Shown here one piece after another: positions 1 through 6,902 of a DNA stretch of 7,986 bases; the stretch's first letter is position 1; each line of letters begins with the position of its first letter. The stretch is from Cyanobacteria bacterium UBA7694 (GTDB lineage: Bacteria > Cyanobacteriota > Sericytochromatia > UBA7694): the NCBI GenBank assembly GCA_002482705.1, contig DLGM01000296.1:1-7986 (forward strand), in the 5' to 3' direction. The notes below the pieces were generated by a model. The model was not told the origin of the DNA. It saw only the letters and a program-made list of their open reading frames with translations, and did not search any database. The position numbers and the translations under genes are program-made.

Positions 1-465
1 ATAAGGCCCACCAGGTGTATTCGGAGCTGTCCAATAGACCTGCGTACCCGTTGTGGCGCTAAAACTGCCAAAGTCACCGCCCACCGTGCTCCAAGTGAGG
101 GTCGGAGTACCTTCAGCATCACTGCTATTACAGGTCAGTAGAGTGGTGTGGGATAGACCCGGTACCGGATTCAGAGACGCCGTCAAGGAGCTAATGATCG
201 GAGCCTGATTGACGGTGACATTGACTGCGGTACTAGTGACCTGATTGCTTTGGGCGTCAGTAATTTTAGCGGTCAGACTGTGAGCCCCACTGGTGGCGAG
301 TGTGGTATCCCAGTCAAAACCATAGGGCGCCGAGGTGCTTTCCCCCAATTTGGTGACCCCACTGAAGTACTCGACTTTACTGATGGCATTGCCTGAGGTA
401 ATGCTGACGCTCAGGGGTACGGTGCCTGTGAGCGTCGCATCCGCAGTGGGAGCAGTCAGACTAAT
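1..465 (-). repeat. Ig-like plus PKD-like module copy in gene A (paralogous to 7012-7473)
   Basis: Residues 520-674 of A match residues 172-325 of D at about 88 of 155 positions by hand. Shared blocks include KVEYFS, KLGEST, NQAP, SLTASLNP, WSTVGG and WTAP. The match runs to the window edge, so the copy probably continues beyond it. Confidence 0.85.
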
Positions 466-2022
466 CGTCGGCAAAACATTAAAAGCCACTCCCGTACTGG
501 TCTGCGTACCCACCTGCACAGTGAAATTGCCATTGGCCATTTGGGGGACAGTGACTATCAAAGTAGTGGCACTGGCCGAGATAATCGGAGCATTTACCCC
601 ATTGAGACGCACCGTATTATTGGCTTCGGTCGTTGAGAAACCCGTCCCTGTTAGCGTCACAGTGCTGCCCACAACCCCACTGCCCACACTCAAGTTACTA
701 ATGACCGGAGTGACGGCAAAACTCTGGGTATTGCTGTTGTTTCCACCGACACTCACCCGTACATTCTGGGCTCCGGAAAGGCCGCTGGGCACAGTGACCA
801 CCAGTTCAGTGGGGCTAGCGGAAGTAATTGTGGCCACCGTACCGCCAAAGTCTACGGTATTACCTGCAATGCTGTTGTGGAAGTGGGTGCCCGTGATCGT
901 CAGACTGGAGCCAATGACACCACTGCTACTGCTCAAGGCCGTGATAGCCGGGCTGCTCGCAACCGCAAAGGAAATGGTACCTGCATTGGCCGTATTGCCC
1001 GAAGTGACCACAACCGTCGGGGACGTATTGGCGGTATAACCAGGGGCCGTGGCCTCCACTTTCCAAGTGCCGGGGCGAACGCCGCTGAGAGTGCCAGCAC
1101 CATTGGTACGCCCCCCCACTTCCCCACTGGCCGGATCGCGAATGACCACCGTAGCGGTATCAGGATTAATTAGGCCTGTTAAGGTAAAGCTGACATTGCC
1201 AGAGGTTATTTTGTATTGGGGTTTAGCTGCATTTAAAGCGCCGATATTCCCCTGATTGCTGATCAGGTCGGCACCAATGACAGCACCATCGATCAGGGTG
1301 GGGTGAGTCATATAGGTATAATTGGGGGCCGTGCCCCCGCGACCCGTCAGCGTATCGACAAAACTTTGCAAGGTGGCCAAATTCAAATTTTCAGCGAGGT
1401 ATTGGTTGGCTTGAGAACCTGTGATCGTCGCTAAAATATCGGCCAGGGGGGTGGTGCGGAAGGAAAGTTCAATATGGGTGCTGGCAGCCCCCACCGCAAA
1501 CGCAGTTTTGAGGGTGGCCCCAGGAATTTCAGTTTCGGTATTGTCATAAGCCCGCAAGCTGAGGCGGCGGGCCGCCCCATAGGGCACGTTTGAGAAGCTG
1601 ACGCTGAATGTGCCCCCGGCATTGGTAATAAAACCATTGGCGTCGGCACCATCGGCATAACGTGTTGCGGCAATCCCCGGCCCGACCAATTCGAGTTTGA
1701 GTTTGGCAATCTGGTTAACGGCCAGCGCTTGTGTTGTAAAATCCCCTTGAGGAGCCTGAGGCATAGTGATTTCAAGGGTCACACGTGCCAGTGGCTGCTC
1801 AGTTTGAAGGCTTTCGGGCTGGGGTTCGATGTTGATCTTGGCACTGGGAGCGGTGATTAAAACAGGTGGGCGTGCAAAAGTGGTGTCACGCAATGGCTGG
1901 GCCATCAGCGATTGAGGGGATAGGGCAGATTGTGTTTGGGGCGTAGACTGACAGGCGCTTAACAGCCCCAAGGAGAGCGCAACACAACCGATCACAGACA
2001 TTTTTAAAGTAAAACAACGCAT
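1..2022 (-). CDS. Gene A: modular lipoprotein with IPT/TIG, Ig-like and PKD-like domains (3' end outside window)
   Basis: The frame is open for 674 codons from the ATG at 2022-2020 to the window edge with no stop. The start is supported by GGAGG nine bases upstream and the one-base overlap with the stop of gene B. Residues 1-24 form a lipoprotein signal ending in LSAC (Cys24, then Gln), which predicts an exported, lipid-anchored protein. Modules in order: an unnamed domain at about 79-271, shared with gene C (VPYG at 146-149, GTAPNYTY at 230-237); a carboxypeptidase-regulatory-like beta domain at about 276-354; two tandem IPT/TIG domains at about 358-437 and 438-516; an Ig-like domain at about 517-606; and a PKD-like domain from 607 with WSTVGG. 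The last 155 visible residues are about 57% identical, by hand alignment, to the end of D. By that alignment about 35 codons are missing, giving roughly 709 residues. No catalytic motif is visible, so a structural or binding role is inferred. Confidence 0.9.
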   Translation of the reverse strand, partial: MRCFTLKMSVIGCVALSLGLLSACQSTPQTQSALSPQSLMAQPLRDTTFARPPVLITAPSAKINIEPQPESLQTEQPLARVTLEITMPQAPQGDFTTQALAVNQIAKLKLELVGPGIAATRYADGADANGFITNAGGTFSVSFSNVPYGAARRLSLRAYDNTETEIPGATLKTAFAVGAASTHIELSFRTTPLADILATITGSQANQYLAENLNLATLQSFVDTLTGRGGTAPNYTYMTHPTLIDGAVIGADLISNQGNIGALNAAKPQYKITSGNVSFTLTGLINPDTATVVIRDPASGEVGGRTNGAGTLSGVRPGTWKVEATAPGYTANTSPTVVVTSGNTANAGTISFAVASSPAITALSSSSGVIGSSLTITGTHFHNSIAGNTVDFGGTVATITSASPTELVVTVPSGLSGAQNVRVSVGGNNSNTQSFAVTPVISNLSVGSGVVGSTVTLTGTGFSTTEANNTVRLNGVNAPIISASATTLIVTVPQMANGNFTVQVGTQTSTGVAFNVLPTISLTAPTADATLTGTVPLSVSITSGNAISKVEYFSGVTKLGESTSAPYGFDWDTTLATSGAHSLTAKITDAQSNQVTSTAVNVTVNQAPIISSLTASLNPVPGLSHTTLLTCNSSDAEGTPTLTWSTVGGDFGSFSATTGTQVYWTAPNTPGGPY
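475..951 (-). repeat. Tandem IPT/TIG domains inside gene A
   Basis: Two adjacent units (712-951 and 475-711) encode similar 79-80 residue domains with the pattern SG-V-(I/V)-G-S, then (I/L)TGT-(H/G)-F, NTV and (V/I)VTVP. The first unit keeps TGTHFH, as in the IPT domain of C. The second is likely an internal duplication. Confidence 0.7.
1210..1788 (-). repeat. Unnamed ~190-residue module, copy in gene A (paralogous to 6129-6692)
   Basis: Residues 79-271 of A align with residues 71-258 of C through FTTQ, VPYG-xx-RL, (I/V)E(L/V)S(F/Y)RT(T/S)PL and GTAP-x-YTY-xxx-P-x-LI. Order and spacing are similar, so this is a common domain and not chance. I do not recognise the family. Confidence 0.7.
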
Positions 2023-2036
2023 TAATACAGGCCTCC
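2020..2036 (-). promoter_or_regulatory. Overlapping stop/start and ribosome-binding site for gene A
   Basis: The stop of B (TAA, 2024-2022) shares one base with the start of A (ATG, 2022-2020), giving TAATG. GGAGG at 2036-2032 lies nine bases before the ATG and inside the codons for the Gly-Gly of B's C-terminus. This layout is typical of translational coupling or termination-reinitiation, and it fixes the start of A. Confidence 0.85.
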
Positions 2037-4634
2037 AGTGCCGTTGATATTACCGCTGCTATTGGCAACGGCCATGGAATAGTCTTGAGTGACTGTCTGG
2101 GTGCCATCGCTGACACTACAGCGCAGAGTATAAGCACTGCTGGCGGGTGTAGGAGCCGTCCAGAAAGTTTGCGCACTGCTGGGAGCACTGAAACTGCCAA
2201 AACTGCCGCCTACTGTGGACCAGCTATAACTGAGGGAGCTCCCGTCAGGATCTTGCGCCTGACAGTTCAGGCGGGTCGTATGGCCTGCCCCAACCAGGGT
2301 GGTTGGTTGGGCAGATACAGCACTGATAACCGGTGGGCGATTGGATTGAAAATCAAGCGTCAGCGTTTTCTTTTCTTGATTGCTTAAAGATTGATTCAAT
2401 AGCTGTGCTTTGCCCAATAACTGATTGGCTGTGCCATAAGCACTTACAGTCACTTCTCGGCCTGTGCCAGGTGGCACATTGATACGGTATTCGTGGGCCA
2501 GTTGCCCAGCACTGCGATAAGGGGTCACTGACAAAAGTGGCACGAGATTAGCAGCCTTAATTTCCATGGATAATTGCCGGGTGCCAGTGGGGACATTCAC
2601 AAGATTGAGCAACATTTGCGAGCCATTTTCTGGCAGGTCGATATAACTTTGCAAGTTATAAGGCACCAGATCAGCCGTCATAGGATATGAAAAAGCATAT
2701 TTCTGGATATAATCGTAAGAAATCAAGGCATAACCTTGGTACCCCCAATCGGTACCCCATGAATTACGCACAATAAAATAGCCGCCCCCAGGAGCCCCCA
2801 CTTGATCCCGGTAACCCACTAGCAAAACAGCATGGTTGCCATCACTGGTAATATTTCCATTGGGCTTGTAGTCAATTTTGGCTGTTTCAAGACTATTGCG
2901 ATTAAGCATATTCCAGGGAGAATCATCTGATTCCTGACCAAAATCTGCTGTGGCCGATGTGACAAATGTTGGCATACCGATCACCAATGGTTTGCCCTGA
3001 CTTAAGACTGCTTTTAAGCTGTTTGTCTGATTCGTGATTCTGTAAGTGCGCAGTTTATGTACAGGAACAGGGGTAGTGGCCAGAAACTGGGCCACTGCTG
3101 TACCCAATATGTTCTGTGCCCGTTGTTGGCGTGTATTGGCCAATGCTGATACTGGGATAGGTGTTGCTGATGGGGGCGGGGGATAAGGTATAAATCCATC
3201 CGTGACCGTTCCCTGATTACTGGTAAAACCAAAATAGGACCCAAAATCGGCTGGTGAATTGGCGTCTAATAATTCGCCAACTCGTTCAATGTTTGAGCCT
3301 TCTGATATTGTCTGTACCGTACTTGTTTGAATCGGCTGATACCAATACCAGTATTTGAAATTACCTTGTTGTGCCCAGCTAAAATATGCTGAACTGTTAA
3401 AAAAACTATTCCAAGCTTGATCAATATTCGTTTGTAAATTATTATCATTGGGGAAAAAATGGGTTTCGAGCAATACGTAGCTGTTAGGATTGTTCAGGTT
3501 GTTATCTGTGTGAATAAAAAACTGGACCTGAATCTCTCCGTAAACAGGTGATTCATCCAGCGTCTGGTAACGGGCTACTTCTTCTTGATATAACCAGCTC
3601 AGAAACTGAGGAGATAAACCACTTGTCGGGCCCTGGTAGCGATTGGCTTGTCGCAGCAGATAATCCATCAAACCGGCCCAGGCATAAAAGGTACAGGTTC
3701 CTCGGCTACCTTGAGAGCGAATGGCAGTATCATTTGGGCGTAAATCGATCGCAATAGGCAAAGCTCCTCCCTGGTACGCAAAGACCGGATCGAGGTTATT
3801 ATAAAATGCAGTTTGCACCCTAAAGCTGTCATCTTCCACATCTAGCCCCAAACCGACAACAACGGGCAGAGAAATTGGATTATTGGTACCTCCTTCAATC
3901 GATTCAACGGCAGAAGGCGTTAATACCGTTGTAGTCAGGTTACGGCTAGGTACACTCTCCCGCGCCTGACCTTGTGCTTGTTCTGGGTCAATGATCGGAA
4001 CAAAATTTTCTAAAGATGGGAGAACAACAGAAGGCAATACTGTTACCAGAGTTGAGTCTTTAATAGGAGAGGGAAAGTGAGTGGGGAACCCAGATGAGTT
4101 GGGTGTGCCGCCGCCCCCGCCGCCACCCCCTCCACCACCAGACGTAGTGGAAATGCCTCCAATCAGGCGGAACACGGTCGGCGTGAGTTTGCCTGCTGCC
4201 GTAAAAATCTCTAGGGGTTTGTCACCATTGGTGGTGCTGGGCAGGGTGAATACCAGTCGTTGGGATGTGGCAGAGGTAATCGTGACGGCAATGCCCCCCA
4301 GAAGGATTTTTTCGATCCGGTCGAGGCCGGTCCCGGTGAGTTCGACGCTCATACCAGGCACCCCTTCCGTACGCGAAAACTTCAGCACCGCAATGGCTTC
4401 CGCTGTAGACCCCGAAGGCAAAACCAAAGGCGGGATCACGAGCGGTGAAGGCGAGGGAAGAGAAATTAGGGGTGAGGTTGGAGAGGATGCACTGGGTTGT
4501 ACGGGAACGGGGGTGAGAATCGGGGCTGGGATCGAGGCACTGGGCCGAGGTGCCGCTGCTGGCGGCGTTGTCTGGCAAGCACTTATCGTCAGGGAATAGC
4601 TCAAAAAAAGCATGACAAAAGGAGTCCTGCGCAT
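2022..4634 (-). CDS. Gene B: lipid-anchored papain-family (C1) cysteine peptidase with IPT and PKD-like domains
   Basis: This 870-residue lipoprotein has the lipobox ISAC (Cys20, then Gln). The chosen start keeps Arg2-Arg3 as a charged n-region and has GAGG nine bases upstream. Residues 21-80 are a Pro/Ser stalk; 82-160 an IPT-like domain with FSRTEGVPGM, paralogous to D; 166-176 eleven glycines; 177-290 unrecognised, possibly a pro-region although no I29 signature is seen. Residues about 292-655 are a papain-like peptidase with all four active-site residues: Gln308 (SQGSRGTC), Cys314, His601 (GNHAVLLVGY) and Asn624 (RNSWGTDWGYQGY). Cys and His lie 287 residues apart, against about 134 in papain, so a large insertion is present. 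Residues 684-762 resemble part of the module shared by A and C. A PKD-like domain at about 766-858 holds the likely disulfide pair Cys791/Cys839. The tail is GTGGLY. An active cell-surface or periplasmic endopeptidase is expected; the substrate is unknown. Confidence 0.95.
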   Translation of the reverse strand: MRRTPFVMLFLSYSLTISACQTTPPAAAPRPSASIPAPILTPVPVQPSASSPTSPLISLPSPSPLVIPPLVLPSGSTAEAIAVLKFSRTEGVPGMSVELTGTGLDRIEKILLGGIAVTITSATSQRLVFTLPSTTNGDKPLEIFTAAGKLTPTVFRLIGGISTTSGGGGGGGGGGGTPNSSGFPTHFPSPIKDSTLVTVLPSVVLPSLENFVPIIDPEQAQGQARESVPSRNLTTTVLTPSAVESIEGGTNNPISLPVVVGLGLDVEDDSFRVQTAFYNNLDPVFAYQGGALPIAIDLRPNDTAIRSQGSRGTCTFYAWAGLMDYLLRQANRYQGPTSGLSPQFLSWLYQEEVARYQTLDESPVYGEIQVQFFIHTDNNLNNPNSYVLLETHFFPNDNNLQTNIDQAWNSFFNSSAYFSWAQQGNFKYWYWYQPIQTSTVQTISEGSNIERVGELLDANSPADFGSYFGFTSNQGTVTDGFIPYPPPPSATPIPVSALANTRQQRAQNILGTAVAQFLATTPVPVHKLRTYRITNQTNSLKAVLSQGKPLVIGMPTFVTSATADFGQESDDSPWNMLNRNSLETAKIDYKPNGNITSDGNHAVLLVGYRDQVGAPGGGYFIVRNSWGTDWGYQGYALISYDYIQKYAFSYPMTADLVPYNLQSYIDLPENGSQMLLNLVNVPTGTRQLSMEIKAANLVPLLSVTPYRSAGQLAHEYRINVPPGTGREVTVSAYGTANQLLGKAQLLNQSLSNQEKKTLTLDFQSNRPPVISAVSAQPTTLVGAGHTTRLNCQAQDPDGSSLSYSWSTVGGSFGSFSAPSSAQTFWTAPTPASSAYTLRCSVSDGTQTVTQDYSMAVANSSGNINGTGGLY
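4107..4139 (-). repeat. Polyglycine linker of gene B (11 Gly codons)
   Basis: Eleven GGN codons in a row (residues 166-176) join the IPT-like domain to the peptidase half. Mixed third bases keep single-base runs short, so length changes should mostly be whole codons. Confidence 0.9.
4155..4379 (-). repeat. IPT-like module copy in gene B (paralogous to 7546-7770)
   Basis: These 75 codons, from FSRTEGVPGM to the Gly-Gly before the polyglycine linker, align without gaps to the same segment of D, with 46 of 75 residues identical by hand count. The DNA is also visibly alike around FSRTEGVPGM. This marks the 5' parts of B and D as duplicates. Confidence 0.85.
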
Positions 4635-4643
4635 GGGAAATAG

Positions 4644-4647
4644 CCTC
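4644..4647 (-). promoter_or_regulatory. Ribosome-binding site of gene B
   Basis: GAGG, read on the minus strand, lies nine bases upstream of the ATG at 4634-4632. It supports this start over the internal ATG at codon 8, which would lose the two arginines at the front of the signal peptide. Confidence 0.6.
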
Positions 4648-4695
4648 GTGGGGGGGAAAGATAAACTCTATCGTCTAAATCAAACAAATAAAGCC

Positions 4696-4734
4696 CATAT
4701 GTTTTAACATAACAGCCATTTCAAGCGGATGCAA
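4696..4734 (-). promoter_or_regulatory. Weak sigma70-type promoter candidates in the 138-base gap before gene B
   Basis: The gap between C and B (4635-4772) is the only place in the window where a new transcript could start without lying inside a gene. Two overlapping candidates have 17-base spacers: TTGCAT (4734-4729) with TATGTT (4711-4706), and TTGAAA (4724-4719) with CATATG (4701-4696). Each matches the consensus only partly. B-A may equally be read through from D-C. Confidence 0.25.
4698..4711. repeat. Short perfect inverted repeat, possible operator
   Basis: TATGTT and AACATA form perfect 6-base arms around a 2-base spacer, overlapping the promoter candidates upstream of B. A dimeric regulator could bind here, but a 14-base palindrome in AT-rich spacer DNA can also arise by chance. 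Confidence 0.25.
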
Positions 4735-4757
4735 TGAGCAATAATCATCCACTTTAT

Positions 4758-4770
4758 GCGAATTTTTCGC
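4758..4770 (-). other. Small hairpin directly after the stop of gene C
   Basis: Two bases after the stop of C the transcript would read GCGAA-AAA-TTCGC, a 5-base-pair stem with a 3-base loop. No U-tract follows, so it does not qualify as an intrinsic terminator. It could be a weak 3' end or pause signal. Confidence 0.2.
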
Positions 4771-4772
4771 CC

Positions 4773-6902
4773 TTACGGTTGCCGAACCAGCCTAAACCCA
4801 GCATCGGAATAAGTATAGGGGTGTGATGCACCAAGACGGGATGCCGAACGTGCTTCACTGGCATATTCAAGCCAACTACCTCCGCGCAAGACATGGCCTG
4901 AGCCAGCCGGTCGCTGTGGCCCGGTGGGGTTGGTGCGCGGATGCGCCCCATACAGCGTTTGATAAGCCCACACATAGTGTAAGTCCTGGCTCCACTCCCA
5001 GACATTGCCGTGCATATCGTACAAACCCCAGGCATTGGCCGGTTTTTGTGCAACGGGCTTGGCTCCATAAGACACACCAGCATAGGTATTGTTTTCCCAA
5101 AACCAGCCAATGTGGTAAGGACAACTGGTTTCATTTCCCGCAAAAGGTGCAGAATTGCCACAATTAAAATCGGTCGTGGTCCCTGCCCGTGCGGCATATT
5201 CCCACTCGGCTTCGGTGGGCAAGCGATACGTGCCTTCATAGTTATCATTCAGGCGTTTGAGAAAGCTATCGGTATACCCGGCACACTCAACCGGGTCCCC
5301 CTCTTCACCGGCAATTTCACACCAGGTCACATTATAAATGGGGTAGTTATCCCCCAATCCATTGGCAAGGGTGGGCGGTTTTTCCGGCCAAGCTCCCATA
5401 ATGTCCCACCACTGTTTTTGGGTTACCTCGGTGGTTTGCATTTCAAACGCAGACAAATGAACGGTATGCTGAGGACGCTCCCCAGCATGTCCCACCCCTT
5501 CCGGGCTCCCAATCACAAAACTGCCCGCCGGAATACTGACAAAGTTCATGTTGAGCGGCAGGGGAGCGGGAGCTGTAAACAGAAGTGGTTGACTGGTTTG
5601 CTCTCCGACAGCAACCGTGACCGCAACCTCGCCACTGATGCCTGCGGGGACCTTAACGCTTAATTCTTCCGCCGAAACAACCGTTATATTTGCAGTGGAG
5701 ACGCTCACCGTCCCAAATTGCACGGTATTGCCATCCCCATTGGCGTGAAAATGAGTGCCTGTAAGGGTAACCGTCTCGCCAGCCGCACCCGATTGTGGGC
5801 TGAGGCCAGAGAGGGTCGGCTGCACCGGGGTAAATTGAAGGTCACGCTGGATAAAATCACCGGGTTCGGTCCCTGCAAAGCTACTGGGCGTCGGTTGCAA
5901 GGTATAAGAGGTTCCGCCCTGCACAAGGGTTTCGAGGTAATAATGGGGTGTGACATCCGCATGCAGATGCGGCAGGATACGCTCAATCTGATACAGGCCG
6001 TTGCTCTTTTGCGTCAGAATCTGACTGGTGGGATCATTCACCCGCAAACTGACCGTATCGCTGCTGACCAGCCCCGTAATGGTGCCATTCACCCGCACAG
6101 GCAAGAGGCGATAGGCCGGGTTCGTCGCAAAAGTGGGATAGGCAGACATCCAGGCACTTACATCTCCATTGTGGTTTTTTAAACCTGTCGCAATGGCAGT
6201 GGCATTGATCAGCTGAGGGGGCCAAGTATAGGTATAATCAGGGGCTGTACCCTGATAGCCAGAAATCGTATCCATAACTCCTTGCACAGCACTCCAGTTG
6301 ATGCGGCCATACAGGGCAAGGTCAGCGGCGGTGGCATTCTCTAACAGGGTGTTGGCGATCCAGAATAACGGGCTGGTGCGATAAGAGACTTCAATCTGTT
6401 GGGTGGTTTCAAACAGATCAAAGGCTGTTCCCAGCCCGACGGCTTCATCTCCCCCCTCCCAGGCCAGCCACAGGCGGTGCCCTTTCCCATAGGGCACGCT
6501 GGGATAGGTGAGGGTGATTTCACCATTCCCGGCATAGGTAATCTGGCCTTGTGTATCGGCCTCTTGGGGGTAAATTTTGTCGGGGGATGAAGCCAGTTGA
6601 AGGAAAGACTTGGCATGCGTGAATTGAGCGGCATCGACTTTCTGGGTGGTAAAACGGGAGTTGGGTAAACGAAAGCGCAAAGTGAGGTTGACACGACCAG
6701 GATGTGAGGGGTCGGCTGAGACCTGAGACTGAAATTGAGGAGATTGAAAGGAGTTTGTCGGTGGAGCCGCAAAACGCGATGGCGTCTTCGCTGAGCCCAC
6801 AAATTCTGCTTTTTGAAATGACTGGCCACAGGCCGCTAATAAGAGGGCAATAGCCACCAGATACAAAGAGGTGCGGCTCTTGATAGGTTTAGAGAACAAC
6901 AT
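4773..6902 (-). CDS. Gene C: lipoprotein with IPT/TIG and C-terminal FGE-sulfatase (C-type-lectin-like) domain
   Basis: The gene encodes 709 residues. I prefer the ATG at 6902 over the in-frame ATG at 6920, because the six extra codons contain the GGAGGG ribosome-binding site and MLFSKPIKSR is a good signal n-region. The lipobox is LAAC (Cys25, then Gly-Gln). Residues about 71-258 are the unnamed module shared with A (VPYG at 136-139, GTAPDYTY at 218-225); about 270-360 a regulatory-like beta domain; about 361-444 an IPT/TIG domain. Residues about 452-707 are an FGE-sulfatase domain: IPAGSFVIGS, TEVTQKQW, RLPTEAEWEYAARAG at 560-574, GLYDMHGNVWEW, VLRGGSW at 671-677 and GFRLVR at the end. The two catalytic cysteines of true formylglycine-generating enzyme align with Glu679 and Ala684, so sulfatase activation is unlikely. 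A binding role, or another activity of the wider family, is more plausible. Four other cysteines (528, 540, 581, 594) could form disulfides. It probably follows D in one transcript. Confidence 0.93.
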   Translation of the reverse strand: MLFSKPIKSRTSLYLVAIALLLAACGQSFQKAEFVGSAKTPSRFAAPPTNSFQSPQFQSQVSADPSHPGRVNLTLRFRLPNSRFTTQKVDAAQFTHAKSFLQLASSPDKIYPQEADTQGQITYAGNGEITLTYPSVPYGKGHRLWLAWEGGDEAVGLGTAFDLFETTQQIEVSYRTSPLFWIANTLLENATAADLALYGRINWSAVQGVMDTISGYQGTAPDYTYTWPPQLINATAIATGLKNHNGDVSAWMSAYPTFATNPAYRLLPVRVNGTITGLVSSDTVSLRVNDPTSQILTQKSNGLYQIERILPHLHADVTPHYYLETLVQGGTSYTLQPTPSSFAGTEPGDFIQRDLQFTPVQPTLSGLSPQSGAAGETVTLTGTHFHANGDGNTVQFGTVSVSTANITVVSAEELSVKVPAGISGEVAVTVAVGEQTSQPLLFTAPAPLPLNMNFVSIPAGSFVIGSPEGVGHAGERPQHTVHLSAFEMQTTEVTQKQWWDIMGAWPEKPPTLANGLGDNYPIYNVTWCEIAGEEGDPVECAGYTDSFLKRLNDNYEGTYRLPTEAEWEYAARAGTTTDFNCGNSAPFAGNETSCPYHIGWFWENNTYAGVSYGAKPVAQKPANAWGLYDMHGNVWEWSQDLHYVWAYQTLYGAHPRTNPTGPQRPAGSGHVLRGGSWLEYASEARSASRLGASHPYTYSDAGFRLVRQP
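6129..6692 (-). repeat. Unnamed ~190-residue module, copy in gene C (paralogous to 1210-1788)
   Basis: Residues 71-258 of C are the second copy of the module seen in A. It starts with predicted beta strands and ends in a region with helix-like character before and after GTAPDYTY. Confidence 0.7.

Noticed and set aside
335..1039. Long plus-strand open frame (234 codons) opposite gene A
   Set aside because: It is antisense to a continuous, domain-rich minus-strand frame. Its product is a repetitive Val/Leu/Pro/Thr sequence that mirrors the Ig-domain codons, with no recognisable motif.
4081..4599. Plus-strand frame with a polyproline run opposite the start of gene B
   Set aside because: The polyproline is the complement of B's polyglycine codons. 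The frame has no credible ribosome-binding site and the opposite strand is clearly coding.
4727..4750. GGATG...CATCC as a terminator between C and B
   Set aside because: The stem has only five pairs with a 14-base loop and no T-tract follows on the minus strand.
4773..5540. Calling gene C a sulfatase-activating formylglycine-generating enzyme
   Set aside because: Both catalytic cysteine positions carry other residues (Glu679, Ala684), and there is no sulfatase in the window.
5010..5663. Plus-strand frame of 217 codons opposite the FGE-like domain of gene C
   Set aside because: It is a shadow of a strongly conserved domain on the other strand, and its product shows no family features.
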